Both the position numbers and the translations under genes were made by a program. A model generated the notes under the pieces. It worked only from the letters and a program-made list of their open reading frames with translations. It was not told the DNA's origin and did not search any database. Source: Azadirachta indica (lineage: Eukaryota; Streptophyta; Magnoliopsida; Sapindales; Meliaceae). Taken from it: a stretch of DNA of 64,000 bases. Below are positions 11,255-23,800 of the stretch, piece by piece; the first letter of the stretch is position 1; each line of letters begins with the position of its first letter. The stretch is taken from contig CM040441.1 of the NCBI GenBank assembly GCA_022749755.1, positions 10,293,475 through 10,357,474 on the forward strand, read 5' to 3'.

Positions 11255-11526
11255 TACATTACATTTACTTGACTTATTTTGATTGAAATAACCCTCTATT
11301 CATTTGATTTATTATGTTGTCTTGTCTTTGACTTGTCAATAGTTACTCGTTGGAAACCTCTAGGAACCTTCCAGGAAACACAAAAGAAAATTATAGATAG
11401 CGGCAGGAAAGTCTAGTGGGAAGATTTAAAAGCTCCAAACAAACACTTCTTGACATTTTTTGTTCTTACATCTAGCGACTCTCAAGCTACTCTCTTTCTC
11501 TATCCCAAAATCTCAAATTGTCCTCC
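11255..11526 (+). promoter_or_regulatory. Conserved upstream block of TNL B with W-box-like sites
   Basis: The stretch is strongly alike before TNLs B, D and G (ACTTGACTTATTTTGATTG, then TTACTCGTTGGAAAC, then AAAGCTCC shortly before the ATG). Two WRKY-type W-box cores are visible: TTGACTT at 11269-11275 and the inverted pair TTGACTTGTCAA at 11328-11339. W-boxes are known WRKY binding sites in plant defence genes. Their use here is inferred. Confidence 0.5.
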
Positions 11527-14500
11527 ATGGCTTCATCTTCATCTTCTTCTATTTCTCACAAATATGATGTTTTCCTCAATTTTAGAGGAGAAGATACCCG
11601 TGAAAATTTTATTAGCCATCTCTTTGCTGCTTTACGTCGAAAAAAAATAAACACTTTCATTGATGAAGATATTAATAAAGGAGAAAGGATTTCTACTGAT
11701 CTTTTGAATGTAATAATTGAAAGATCTAAGATTTCGATAACAATTTTCTCAAAAAACTATGCTGATTCTAAATGGTGTTTGAATGAACTTGTCAAAATTC
11801 TTGATTGTAAGAAAATGCATGGTCAAATTGTTATACCAGTCTTTTATCATGTTCATCCATCTGATGTGCGGAAACAAACTGCAAGTTTTGGCGATGCTTT
11901 TGTTCAACACGAGAAAAAATTCAAGGAGATGCCTGAAAGGATTCAGAAATGGAGGAGTGTATTGACTGAAGCATCATATTTATCTGGACATGAATCCATG
12001 AAAATCAGGTAATAGATCTAATATTAACAACGTTTAGTATTTATTAATAACTGAAAAAATAATGGAAACTTTTATTATTTATCATTTATGTCCTTTATTA
12101 AGCAATAAAAATGAGATAAATATTTCATTTTCCTCATTTCATCCTAGTCCATTTTGACACAATTTTGTTTCTTGTTTTCTTCATTTATGCTAGGCCTGAG
12201 GTAAAGCTTGTAGATGTGATTATTGAGGATGTTTTGAATAAATTGCAAGATATAACAGTCTCAAATGATTCCAATGATTTAGTTGGAATAAACCGGCATA
12301 TTGAGGAAGTTAAATCACTATTATGCATAGGATTGTCAGATTTTCGAATTGTAGGGATTTGGGGCATGGGTGGCATAGGCAAGACAACCATAGCTGAAGC
12401 TCTTTTCAAACAAATTTCTAAAGAATTTGAAGGCACATGCTTCATGGCAAATGTCCGAGAAGAATCGGAAAAAGGGGTTGGATTATTGAATTTACATAAA
12501 CAAGTTCTTTCCCAATTATTGCAGGAAAAAATTGAAATAGGTGGTCCCAATATACCTCAGCATACCAAGGATAGGCTTCGACATATGAAAATTTTTGTCG
12601 TTCTAGATGATGTGAATAAGTTTAGACAATTAGAACATCTTGTAGGAGGGATTGATCGATTTGGTCCAGGAAGCAGAATAATTGTAACTACAAGAGATAG
12701 ACAAGTTCTTGATAAATACGGGGTTGATCACATATATAAAGTTATGGGAATGAAAGATCATGAAGCTCTCGAGTACTTTTCTAATTTTGCTTTTAGACAA
12801 AATCATTGCCCTCAAGCTTTTACGATGCTCTCACAAAGGGTACTAGATTATGCAAAAGGTAATCCCTTAGCTTTAAAAGTTTTGGGTTCTTTCCTTCGTC
12901 CTAAGAGCAAACTGGGTTGGGAAAATGCATTGCACAACTTAGGGCGAATTTCTAACCCTGATATTTTTGAGGTACTTAAAATTAGTTATGATGAATTGGA
13001 ATGGGAATTGAAGAATATATTTCTTGATATTGCATGTTTTTTCAACGGAGATGATGAAGATCAAATGGCATCAATTTTTGATAATTATTATTTGATGCAT
13101 TATGGACTAGATGTCCTTGTTGAAAAGTCACTCATAACAATATCAAATAAGAAGCTGGGAATGCATGATTTACTACAAGAAATGGGTCGAAAAATTGTTT
13201 GTGATGAATCTCCAGAAGAGCCAGGAAGACGTAGCAGGTTGTGGGATTATAAGGATGTTTGCTACGTTCTCCAGAAAAACAAGGTAATCAACAGCTCCAT
13301 TTATTTTATAACTGTTTGCTAAAGAATTTGAACATGCAAGCATTTCTAATACTTACAAGGTATTTTATAAATTTTATTTATGCTTTGAGAATCTTATGCC
13401 CTCTCTTTCTCTTGCATGTTTTTTTCATTTAATCAGGGGACCAACTCAATCAAAGGCATATTCTTAAATTTGTCCAAGATAAGTCATATATATCTAGACT
13501 CTAAAGTCTTTGCAAATATGTATAATCTTAGATATCTTAAATTTTATATGCCTTTCAAATTTGATGGATCATATATGAGCTCCAAAGTGCGTCTTCCTCA
13601 AGGTCTTGAACTTCTTCATGATGAATTGAGATATCTTCATTGGGACGGATATCCGTTGAGAACATTGCCAAAGAATTTTAATCCAGAGAACCTTATTGAA
13701 CTTAACTTATCATATAGTAAAATTGAACAAGTCTGGGAGGGAAAAAAGGTATATCATCAAGCCTAAATATATATATTTTTTGTTTATTTAATGATAATTG
13801 TCAAATTCATTGATGCTAATTTTTTTCTCGTGTTTATTAACTTTTATCTTCTTAATTATTGTAGGAAGCTGCTAAGTTAAAATCTATGCACCTCTCTCAC
13901 TGCGATTATCTCAGTAGCATCCCAGATCCATTTGAAATCCCAAATGTGGAGAGAATAATTCTTTCATATTGCAAAATGTTGTCTCACATTCCTTCGTCCG
14001 CCCAGAATTTCAACAACCTTGGTCTCTTATGTTTAAGTGGCTGCACAAGTCTACGTAATTTTCCTCCAAATATACATTTTAGATCTCCTATAAACATTGA
14101 AATCTCTCAGTGCATTAATCTCACGGAGTTTCCATCGATTTCGGGAAATGTAATACACTTAAAGTTAAGCAGTACAGCAATAGAAGAAGTTCCCTCATCA
14201 ATCAGCAGACTAACAAGTCTTAAAAGTTTGAATATGTGGGATTGCCACAAGCTGAAGTGTATTTCGACCAATATATGTAAATTGAAATCTCTCTCCTCAC
14301 TTAACCTTTTATCCTGTCCAAATTTAGAAAGTTTACCTACAAGTATCAAGCAACTTTCTCATCTGAAAGAATTTTACTTGAGCGATTGCAACATGCTTGA
14401 ATCACTACCAGAGCTGCCTCCATCTCTAAGTCGTTTAGGTGCAACCAATTGCAATCGGCTCGAATCATTGCCAAAGCTTACGGAATGTCTAGAAAGTTTA

Positions 14501-14904
14501 GATGCATTGCTACTGGAAACGCTATCTCAAAGCTCTGATGCCTTTTCCAGGCAGAGAAAGAACTACGCATTTTATGGTTGCCCGAAACTGAAAGAAAAAG
14601 CAAACATTTTGGCAGATTCACAACTAAGGATTCAACATATGGCAATTGCAGTATTGTATGAAAAGGTATGTAATTAATTCACTTTCTACCTCTCTCTCAT
14701 TCCTTCTTACATCAGAAATTAATCATGATTTTCATATCACAGATTCCAGCTGGTTTCGTAATTTCTTTATCTGGAAGTGCAGTTGATATTCCTGAATGGT
14801 TCAGCAATCGATGTTTCGGATCTTCAATAACTATTCAACTGCCACTGCATTATTGTAACACACATTTCCATCGGTTTTGCTCTTTGTGCTGTTATTGGAT
14901 TTGA
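11527..14904 (+). CDS. TNL B: TIR-NBS-LRR immune receptor (most complete copy)
   Basis: Intracellular receptor of the TNL class; TIR domains of this class act as NAD-cleaving enzymes after activation. Exons: 11527-12008, 12194-13283, 13437-13748, 13865-14665, 14743-14904, all GT-AG with matching phases, about 948 residues. TIR 12-160 has RGEDTR at 20-25 and the likely catalytic Glu87 in WCLNEL. NB-ARC has P-loop GMGGIGKTT (218-226), kinase-2 VVLDDV (296-301), RNBS-B GSRIIVTTRD (320-329), GNPLALKVL (383-391), FLDIACFF (437-444) and MHD (484-486). LRRs fill 525-895. The ATG at 11527 follows CTCC and starts MASSSSSS, as in D and G. Compared with F, about 131 residues of LRR are missing in frame. 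One extra base at about 14861-14870 cuts the C-JID after roughly 53 residues. Likely expressed; whether it still signals is open. Confidence 0.85.
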
Positions 14905-15401
14905 AGAAGATTATAAACTTAGTGGCAGATCCAACCCATTCGTTTGCAGCTGTCGTGTTGCAATTAGGGCCGATATCAGTAAAAGTTTGGTTTATAACAT
15001 TCTCGTTGACTCGGCTTCCGATCAGGTTATACTTGGATTTGAGCCTTGTAGGAATATTGTTAGGCTACATGATGGTGACCACCATACTGCTGTGTCATTT
15101 GATTTCTCCGCCTCCTATATGCAGCTAGATGAAAAAACCCCGAAGTTAAGGGTGAAATGTTGTGGGGTGTGTCCAGTATATGCACATCCCAACGAGTCCC
15201 CACCCAACACCTTTACTGTAAATATGGTGCCACCAACTGAAGGACAATTCACTCAGTTTCATGATAAGGCCCGAATGAGTACTGGAACATTTGGAAGTAT
15301 TTTTAGTAGATATGATGATGAGGAAGTACAACCAAGTCCCAAGCGAATTTGCAGAGAGCATATCAACTCTCCATAACAACAGACTTCTTTGCTTTTCTTT
15401 T
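14905..15401 (+). pseudogene. Out-of-frame remainder of the TNL B C-JID exon
   Basis: After the one-base insertion the normal C-JID continues in the +1 frame: VILGFEPCRN, DHHTAVSFDFSA, CCGVCPVYAHPNESPPNTF, then ICREHINSP and TAA at 15374-15376. The C-JID is the jelly-roll domain after the LRRs that reads pathogen effectors in receptors such as RPP1 and ROQ1 (known). A donor-like TTGTAAGTCC at 15401-15410 is also conserved in C, E2 and F. A one-base difference between individuals or an assembly error would restore the domain. Confidence 0.7.
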
Positions 15402-18110
15402 GTAAGTCCAATGCTCTAATTTTTGCTTCTTTATCTTTTTGAACAATTTATTCTAAATCATATATTTGTTTAACAAAAGTCTTCACAATCGTTGCAAATT
15501 GTGTTAAATAGGGGAAATCGGCATTTGATCACTGGAATTTACTCTCTTCAATCAATAAGAAAAGTTCTCTATTATATTCTTCTTAAAACTGAAGTTTTTG
15601 GAAGCTTTTGTTAGTAATTGTTCTGAAAAACTATATTAAGGATTATCCCTTAGTAGAATTTGTGGCCCATATTTAATAACTGGTACAGTATATTAAGGTA
15701 CGCTGATGCAATCAGGGTCTAGCTCTCTGGAGAGCTCATCGGAGGTGTAAGAGAGTGAAATGTCCCTTATTAGAAGCTAAGGGGTAACGCCTCCGCCCTT
15801 TTACGGTATTGTATATGTGTAAGTATATAAGTATATTGTATCAGTTTTATTGTGTGGGTTAGACTCGACTCGATTCTATTTTTGAACCTGACCAAACCTG
15901 GACTATATAGTTAGGGTTTAGGGCAAATCATATATTGTTCTTCTTTTTTCTCATCTTAGTGAAATCCGCCTCTCTCTCTTGTCTCTCTCCCGTGATTTTT
16001 CCTCCAAAATTTTTCAGAGATTTTTCACGTAAATCAGTGTTGTTTGAGATTGTGTTTGTCTTTTATTTGCTTGGTTGTATGATTTTTCATAACACCTTTG
16101 TTATTAAATACAATAAATTTTCTTTTCCGCTGTCAAATTTTGAGCTATTTGATAAACTCTACTTCCCAAATGTAAATTGGTACATGAAGAAAATTCAACC
16201 TAGTACATCCTTCATTGGATAGCATTTCCACTAAATTTTGGGTGGTGGTACTAAAAGTCTCCAAGAAAAACAAATATAGAAAAATTAGTTTTTGCCAACC
16301 GCATTTTTCTAAATGCAGCTATCCATAAGATAGGCTGATTTGTCTATGATTTTGTCTCAGGTTTCCGATTTTGTATATTTTGGATGTTCTAATTTGAGCA
16401 CAATGGACATTTGAGATCATAATCACTATTTTAATATGTAATATAAAATAGGATGAGAAGGAAGAAGCTATTGCCAGTATGAAAATTGGTGTTAGGAATA
16501 CGAGTCCCCTGTTGTATTATTTGCTTTTCTTATTATGTGAGAGTGCAATGGTCTAATTGATTTCTATTAATTTGAAAATTGGCATTTGATCTGTGGAGTA
16601 GAGGAAACTGTTCCAAAGAAGTATATACATTCATTTTACATTTAAAACACAAAGTTTATGTTATAGAATTGAAGGTTTAATATTTTTCGGTGAGTGCAGC
16701 ATTTCCCTGCCCTATTTTGAGGAATCTCTCTGATCATTTAAGGTGCATGAATTCAAATTTGAACAAGGAGTAGTCTGCAGGTATCATGTATTTTTTTTAA
16801 TGATTTTATCATGACTTCATAACTTCTTATGTTTATTAATATTGTTTATGTGTATTAATATTGTTAGCTTGATGGACATTTGACATTATTTGAGGTTCAG
16901 ATTTGTTTACATGCTTAGTAATTATGATCTCAAATGTTACTTCGTTGTTATTTTAGGAATGCAGTTCTTTGAGAAACAGTTCTGATCATTTCCAGTTTCC
17001 TACCGTATTATCTCTATTTACTTCAAAATTTTGAAATAGCAGGTATGGTGTATTATCTCTTTTGAACCTTACAGTTTCGTGCTGAATAGTTTTCTTACTG
17101 TGTTTTTTGTCTCTGTTTCCCTATATGCTTATCTCTTGTAATCTTCTTGCAAATGAACTTTTTGCTACCCATTTCTGGTAATTGTTCAAAGAAAACTGCT
17201 TTTCAGGAAAACCTTTTTTTCATTAAGAAAAAATGGCCTTCAAGAAGCATACAAGGAGGCAATTTACCCTTTTTCTTGTTCAAAGAAAACAAATTTGCAG
17301 GCGTATTTTTTGCTTAATGTTGAGGTTGATTAAAAAAGGAGAACATGATTCAGATTTCTCTTCTGAAGAGGGAATCTCTTGTCAGTTGTAAGTATCTTTT
17401 TAGATTTCAAGTATTGGAATTTACACTTATATCTATACATTAGGGTTGTTTGTGCTTATCTTCTTTTATGTGATTCCTTAGAAAATATAAAAGAAATGGC
17501 CGGCAACAAAGTAACTAATAGAAGTTGGTGCTTATATTAATAAATCTTGTCAGTCCCATGTTTATAAAACTTCTTGTTTTGGCAACTGCATCATTTCTCC
17601 TCTACCACTCACTCCAGAAATAATGATTTTCTTTGTTGCAGGTATTTGATGTACGCATTAAATCTCAATTCAGCATTTCTTTACCTGGAAGTGGTATTCC
17701 TGACTTGTTAAGATGTCAAATTTCAGTATCTATCGTAAGTATTCAACTACCTCGGCACTGGAGTAACAGAAGGTTTCTGAGAAATTTGCTCCTATCATAA
17801 TAAGACTGGCACAAATGGAAGTAGTGGAATTGTATATTTGGGTGACCCTGTGATTAAGAAGAACTGAGCAAATTTGGAGAGAGCAAAAGCGATGCTCCTT
17901 AACAACAAATTTCTTTGTTTTCACTAAAGATCAGAGGATTGTTCTCTTTACTTCGGTTTATCGTCCTGGATGTTTTTGAGATAAATGATCAATTGACAGT
18001 TGCATTTAAGGTGCAAAACTGCTTATTTTGGTTAGAATTCGAGAGTATACAAAAAAAATACATTTACATTTTTGCATTTTTTTTAACAAAAAATACTATA
18101 AATTATTAAA
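15402..18110 (+). other. Downstream exon-like chain, copy B (decayed)
   Basis: Recognisable blocks: 16452-16499 (DEKEEAIASMKIGVRN, donor changed to ACGAGT), 16700-16780 (81 nt, FPCPILRNLSDHLRCMNSNL, one TAG near the end), a block start at 16957, and a second C-JID-like exon from 17642 (VRIKSQFSISLPGSGIPDL, then VSIQLPRHWSNRRFLRNLL), which is broken after about 17800. The tail 17915-18109 (IRGLFSLLRFIVLDVFEIND) is open but short. Stops and lost splice sites show it is non-functional. A pyrimidine-rich stretch near 15935-16010 has an open frame of 95 codons with no likeness to anything; I leave it uncalled. Confidence 0.5.
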
Positions 18111-20100
18111 AGATCATGTTTTGTTAAATTTATGTTATATTATCTCTCAAAAGCAAAAGAAAAGGGAAAAATTACCATGTGTTTTTTAAAATAATAAGGT
18201 AATTTGTAGAGATCATGATTAAAATTTTCTTTTTTGAAAAAAAATATATATTTACGCAATCTACAAATATTATTATCAAAATTTATTGAAATTTTAAATA
18301 GACAATGCTCTGTTATACCTAAAAATCTCCTCACACAAATATGAGATTGTCACAAAATTATCTACTAATAGTTTTTTCAAAAATCTACGTACCCACACAA
18401 AGATAGATTATTACATATACCAAGAGTTTAAATAAACATTATTATATACTTGTTAACAACCAAACTTTGCTCTAGAATACCAGCTATGGATTATCAAATA
18501 AATATTATTAAGGATGAAAATTGACTTGCTAATATCAGATTTTATTTATAATATTTATTAGAGATTATTACACATTGGGTTGGATAGAAGTGCTTAACCC
18601 AATTGAATAGTTGGGTTCAGTTTGGTTCGATTTTAAAATTGAATTCTGTTAAATTTAGTTATCAACAACTAGTTTAAAACACTCAAACTAACGAATGTAA
18701 AATTCATTTAAACCCCTGATCTTAAAATTACAAATATAAAAAAATATTCATAATTATTTACATAAATTCACGTAAAAAATAAAGATAATTATTATTATAT
18801 ATTTTAATTTTTTATAATTGTTATATAAGTTAAATATTTATATGAAAATATTTTTCAAGAGTTGAAAATCGAGACCGAAATTGAAGTAGAATTGAAGTAC
18901 AGAACCAAATTAAATTAGTTCAGTTTAAATCGATTCAATTCCATAGCGTGTGTATTTCAGCTTTGGTTCAGATTTTAGAAAAATTGAATTAGAACTAATT
19001 TTGCCCATTTCCAATTACATATATCAAAGTTTAGAAAAATATTGTGATAGATTAAAATTTACATGTTAATACCAGATTTTTTTTTTTCTAATACTAACTA
19101 GTAAAATTTATTGATATGTGAAGAAAATCTCTATAATTATATTTTTCTTCTTCTTTTATTCTTCTAACTTTTTTTCGATTAAAATTTTTTGTAGTCCTAA
19201 TTTGAGTTGGAATTTAAGATGAGTGGGATTTTAAAATTTGTTTTAAGGCCTTGCTTTTATTTGGTTCTAAGAGTATTCGGCCCAACAGCTCAAGAGGCCG
19301 TCCACCTTTTAGGCCTGAAACAATGGAACCCAAATAACGAGAGGCCCTGTACTATTTATAAATAGTGAGAAAGTCTTACACTCCACAAAGAGTACGAGAT
19401 TGGACTCGTACTCTCAAAAAGCGATGACAAATTATTCAATTAGAAAGAAGACATGTATGTCCATTACATTTTTTCACTCTACATAATTTTATGGTAATAA
19501 AATTAAGGAATGACATAACATTTAATAATTTTGTCATTAATATATTTAAACTAATAGTTTCAAGTAAACAATATTATTCATTATTACTAAAACTTTTATT
19601 GTAAAAATTATTTTTAAAAATAATTTCAACAACTTAAATATTCTCCTTTTTATTGTTTTGAATTTTTTTATTTTTTTAATTTAAAAAAAACAGTGTTTAA
19701 ATTAATGCAAATCAATCCGTAACATTTCTTGTCCTAGAAGTGGAATTCCTGATAGCTTCAGCTATTAAAATCCAGAATTTTCAGAAACAATTCAACGGCC
19801 TCAGAAACTGTTCTGAGATTATCGGTAGATACGGTGGAATTCTTGATAGTTTCCGCATTTTCTGCTTTCAGAATTCCTTTCCTTAAATCGATATGGCAAT
19901 CATATTGGGGTTGCTTTCCAGTATTTTTATAATTTTTGCATGATTTCTTAAAAAATATGACCCATCAGTGTTAAAATAAAGAAGTATTTCATCAGAATGA
20001 AATTTAAATAAAATATATCAGTAACCTTAAATGAAGATAACGGATAATTATTACAAAATTTCTCATTAATATGTGGGCTATATAGGAAGAAAATTCTTAC
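18111..20100. other. AT-rich intergenic DNA, old repeats
   Basis: There is no supported gene. The part near 18590-19010 has the look of an old dispersed repeat (pairs of AATTGAAT-like words on both strands). The stretch 19250-19600 is related to 55900-56180, so it belongs to the duplicated unit. Confidence 0.5.
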
Positions 20101-20307
20101 ATGTTGCAGGTACTTGATACACGGCAAGCACGTGTGAAACTACTAGGATTATTGGCAGATTCAGTCAGAAAGAACAACCAAATTTGCAAAGGGAAAAAGC
20201 AATGCTCTTTCGCAATGAATTTTCTTGTGGCTGCGATTTTGCTTTTCTGCTTTCAAGTTTCCCTCTCCGTGGACCAATCATTTGTTGCTTATTACATGAT
20301 CAATTGA
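20101..20307 (+). CDS. Small predicted membrane protein upstream of TNL C (68 residues)
   Basis: Open frame from ATG at 20101 to TGA at 20305-20307. It begins MLQVLDTRQARVKLLGLLAD, has a basic middle, then the hydrophobic segment FLVAAILLFCFQVSLSV (about residues 41-57) and ends AYYMIN. The copy at 40921-41127 is exactly the same length and ends at the same codon, with one TAA at codon 27 and mostly conservative differences in the membrane part. Decayed copies sit before TNLs B and G. In each case the ORF lies 0.7-1 kb before a TNL start. The start is uncertain, because TTGCAG|GTA at the 5' end also looks like an acceptor: it may instead be the last exon of the upstream chain. Function unknown. 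Confidence 0.4.
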   Translation: MLQVLDTRQARVKLLGLLADSVRKNNQICKGKKQCSFAMNFLVAAILLFCFQVSLSVDQSFVAYYMIN

Positions 20308-20824
20308 CTTTCTCGAATGCTTTTCAGTTTTTTAATAATTTTTTCATGATTGTTTAAACAATATGGACCCATTTTTTGACGATTGCACTGTCATGCCGCT
20401 GCTCTCATCTCTGCAAAGCAGTATTTTCACATTATTTTGTTGTCTTTTCACAATATAGACCCATTGATGTAGGTCGTTCTTTCATCAATTTTTTTCGTTT
20501 TCTATTGCTTTATGACTGCAAACAAAACATGGACCCACGCATGCATTTTTAATGCCTTTTCCTTTTGTATTGCCTGCCACTTGTCCACCACGCTGCTTTT
20601 CCTTTACGGTCGACAATGTTTTCTATGTTAAAAGCTAATTTTTTGTTTTATAAAATAAAGTTTACTCATAATAAATTGTTATACTAATTGTTGTGGAAGC
20701 TGTCTAATGGAAAGCACTAAGAATTAAAAGCTCTAACTACATCTTCGGATTTTCTTCTGTTACGTCTAGCTAGCTACTCCCAAGCTACTCGCCTTCTCTA
20801 TCCCAAAATCTCAAATTTTTCTCC

Positions 20825-23800
20825 ATGGCTTCGTCTTCATCTTGTTCTTATTCTTGCAAATACGATGTTTTTCTTAATTTCAAAGGAGAGAATACTTGTG
20901 AAAATTAAACCATCTTTTTGATGCTTTGTCTAAAAAAAATTAATACCTTCATTGATGAAAATATTAATAAAGGAGAGAATTTCTGCTGATCTTTTGAATG
21001 CAATAATTGAAGGATTAAAGATTTTAATAATCATTTTCTCAAAAAATTATGTTGATTCTAAATGGTGCTTGGACGAGCTTGTCAAAATTCTTGATTGCAA
21101 AAAAATTTATGGTCAAATTGTTGAACCAATTTTCTACCACGTTCATCCATCTAATGTTCGGAAGCAGACTACAAGTTTTGGCGACTCTTTTATTCAGCAT
21201 GAGAAAGAATTCAAAGAGGTGTTAGAAAGGGTTCGAAAATGGAGGACTATATTGATCGAAGCATCATATCTATCTGAATATGAATCCATGAAAATCAGGT
21301 AATCGTTATAATCTTAAATGTTCAGTAGACATGATTAGTGGTAAAACAATGAGGAAAAATTTATTATTTATTATTTATATCCTTTAGTATGCAATAAAAA
21401 GGAGATATGTTTCACTTTTCTTATTCAATCATGGTCCATTTTAACACATTTTTGTATTTTTTCGTCTTATATGCTAGGTCTGAGGCGAAACTTGTAGATG
21501 TAATTGTTGAGTATGTTTTGAATAAATTAAACGATATAAAAGTCTCAACTAATTCCAATGGTTTTGCTGGAATAAATTGGCGAATTGAGAAAGTTAAAGC
21601 ACTATTACGCATAGAATTATCAGATTTTCAAATTGTAGGAATTTGGGGCATGGGTGGCATAGGCAAAACAATCATAGCTGAAGCTCTTTTCAACCAAATT
21701 TTTATGAAGTTTGAAGGCACATGCTTAATGGCAAATGTTCGAGAAGAGTTAGAAAAAAGGGTTGGCTTATTAAATTTGCAAAAGCAAGTTCTTCTCAACT
21801 ATTACAAGAAAACATTAAAATAGGAGGTCCTAATATACCTCAACATAGCAAGGATAGGCTTCGACAAATGAAAGTTCTCATTGTTCTGAATGATGTGAAT
21901 AAGTTTGGACAATTAGAACGCCTTGCTAGAGGGATTGATAGATTTTCTCTTTTCAACCAAATTTTTACGAAGTTTGAAGGCACATGCTTCATGGCAAATG
22001 TTCGAGAAGAGTTAGAAAAAAGGGTTGGCTTATTAAATTTGCAAAAGCAAGTTCTTCTCAACTATTATAAGAAAACATTAAAATAGGAGGTCCTAATACC
22101 TCAACATAGCAAGGATAGGCTTTGACAAATGAAAGTTCTCATTGTTCTGAATGATGTGAATAAGTTTGGACAATTAGAATGCCTTGCTAGAGGGATTGAT
22201 AGATTTGGTCCAGGAAGTAAAATAATTATAACCACAATAGACAAACAAGTTCTTGATAAATATGGAAAAGATCACATATATGAAGTTAAGGGAATGAACA
22301 CCCGTGAAGCTCTTGAACACTTTTGTAATTTTGCCTTTAGAAAAAATCATTGCCCTCGAGAGTATATGGGGTTCTCACAAAAGGTGGTAGATTATGCGAA
22401 AGGTAATCACCTAGCTTTAAAATTAAGTGTTGGGTTCCTTCTTTCGTCCTAAGAGTAAATTAGGTTAGGAAAATTCATTACACAAGTTAAGGCGGATTTC
22501 TGCCCCTAATATTTTTGACGTACTTAAAATTAGTTTTCACGAATTGGAACAGGAAGTGAAGAACATATTTCTTGATATTGCATGTTTCTTCAATGGAGAT
22601 GATGAGGATCAAGTGATATCAATTTTTGATGATTATTATTTGATGCATTATAGACTAGATGTTCTTGTTGAAAAGTCACTCATAACAAGATTAGATAACA
22701 AGTTGCAAATGCATGATTTACTACAAGAAATAGGTCGAAAAATTGTTTGTGAAGAATCTCCAGAAGAGCCAGGAAAACGTAGCAGGTTGTGGGATCATAA
22801 GGATGTTTGCCGTGTTCTCAAGAAAAACAAGGTAATCAACGGCTCCATTTATTCTATGTGCATTTGCTAAAGAGTCAGATCATGCATGCAAATTTCATTT
22901 TCAGTGCTTGAAAAATTTTTAATAAATTTTATTTATCTTTAAGGATCTTATGCTCTCTCTTTCTCTGTGTTTTTTTTGTTTAATCAGGGAACCAACTAAA
23001 TCAAAGTCATATTCTTAAATTTGTCCAAAATAAGAGATATACATATAGACTTCAAAGTCTTTGCATATATGTATAATCTTAGATATCTTAAATTTTATAT
23101 GCCATCGGGATTTGATGAATCATATAACACTAAAGTGCATTTGCCCCAAGGTCTTGATTATCTTCACGATGAATTGAGATATTTTCATTGGCATGGATAT
23201 CGATTGCCAAGTAATTTTATTCCAGAGAATCTTATTGAGCTTAACCTATCTCATAGTAAAATTGAACGTCTATGGGAAGGAAAAAAGGTATAGCGTCATG
23301 CCTGAATATATTTGTATTTTTTTATTTAATTGTCAAATTCATTGATTCTAATTCTTTCTAGTGTTAATTAACTTTTATCTTTTTAATTGTTGCAGGAAGC
23401 TCCTAAGTTAAAAATTTATCCACCTCTGGCACTCTGATTGCCTCAGTAGCATCCCAGACCCATTAGAAACCCCAAATCTGGAGAGAATAGTTCTTTCAGA
23501 CTGCGAAAAGTTGTCTCGCATTCCCTCATCCATCCAGAATTTCAACAACCTTGGCCTGTTGTGTTTAAGTGGCTGTACAAGTCTTAGTTATTTTCCCTCA
23601 AACATTCATTTTAGATCTCCTATAAACATTGATTTTTCCTGCTGCATTAATCTCACAGAGTTTCCACCTATTTCAGGAAATGTAATAGAATTAGATTTAT
23701 TTTATACAGTAATAGAAGAAGTTCCCTCATCAATTAGCAGACTAACAAGTCTTAAAACGTTGAGTCTGAGTTATTGTGACAGGTTGAAACGTATTTCGAC

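Noticed and set aside
11518..11526. Possible earlier start three codons before the TNL B ATG (and one 25 codons before TNL G)
   Set aside because: Both would start at TTG. The first ATG, at MASSSSSS, is conserved in B, D and G.
12185..12550. Minus-strand open frames opposite the NB-ARC exons (also near 33051, 51435, 59619)
   Set aside because: They recur opposite the same conserved + strand exon in every copy, and the + strand shows clear motifs. They are shadows.
15935..16222. 95-codon open frame downstream of TNL B
   Set aside because: It lies in a pyrimidine-rich, AT-rich stretch with low-complexity translation and no copy elsewhere.
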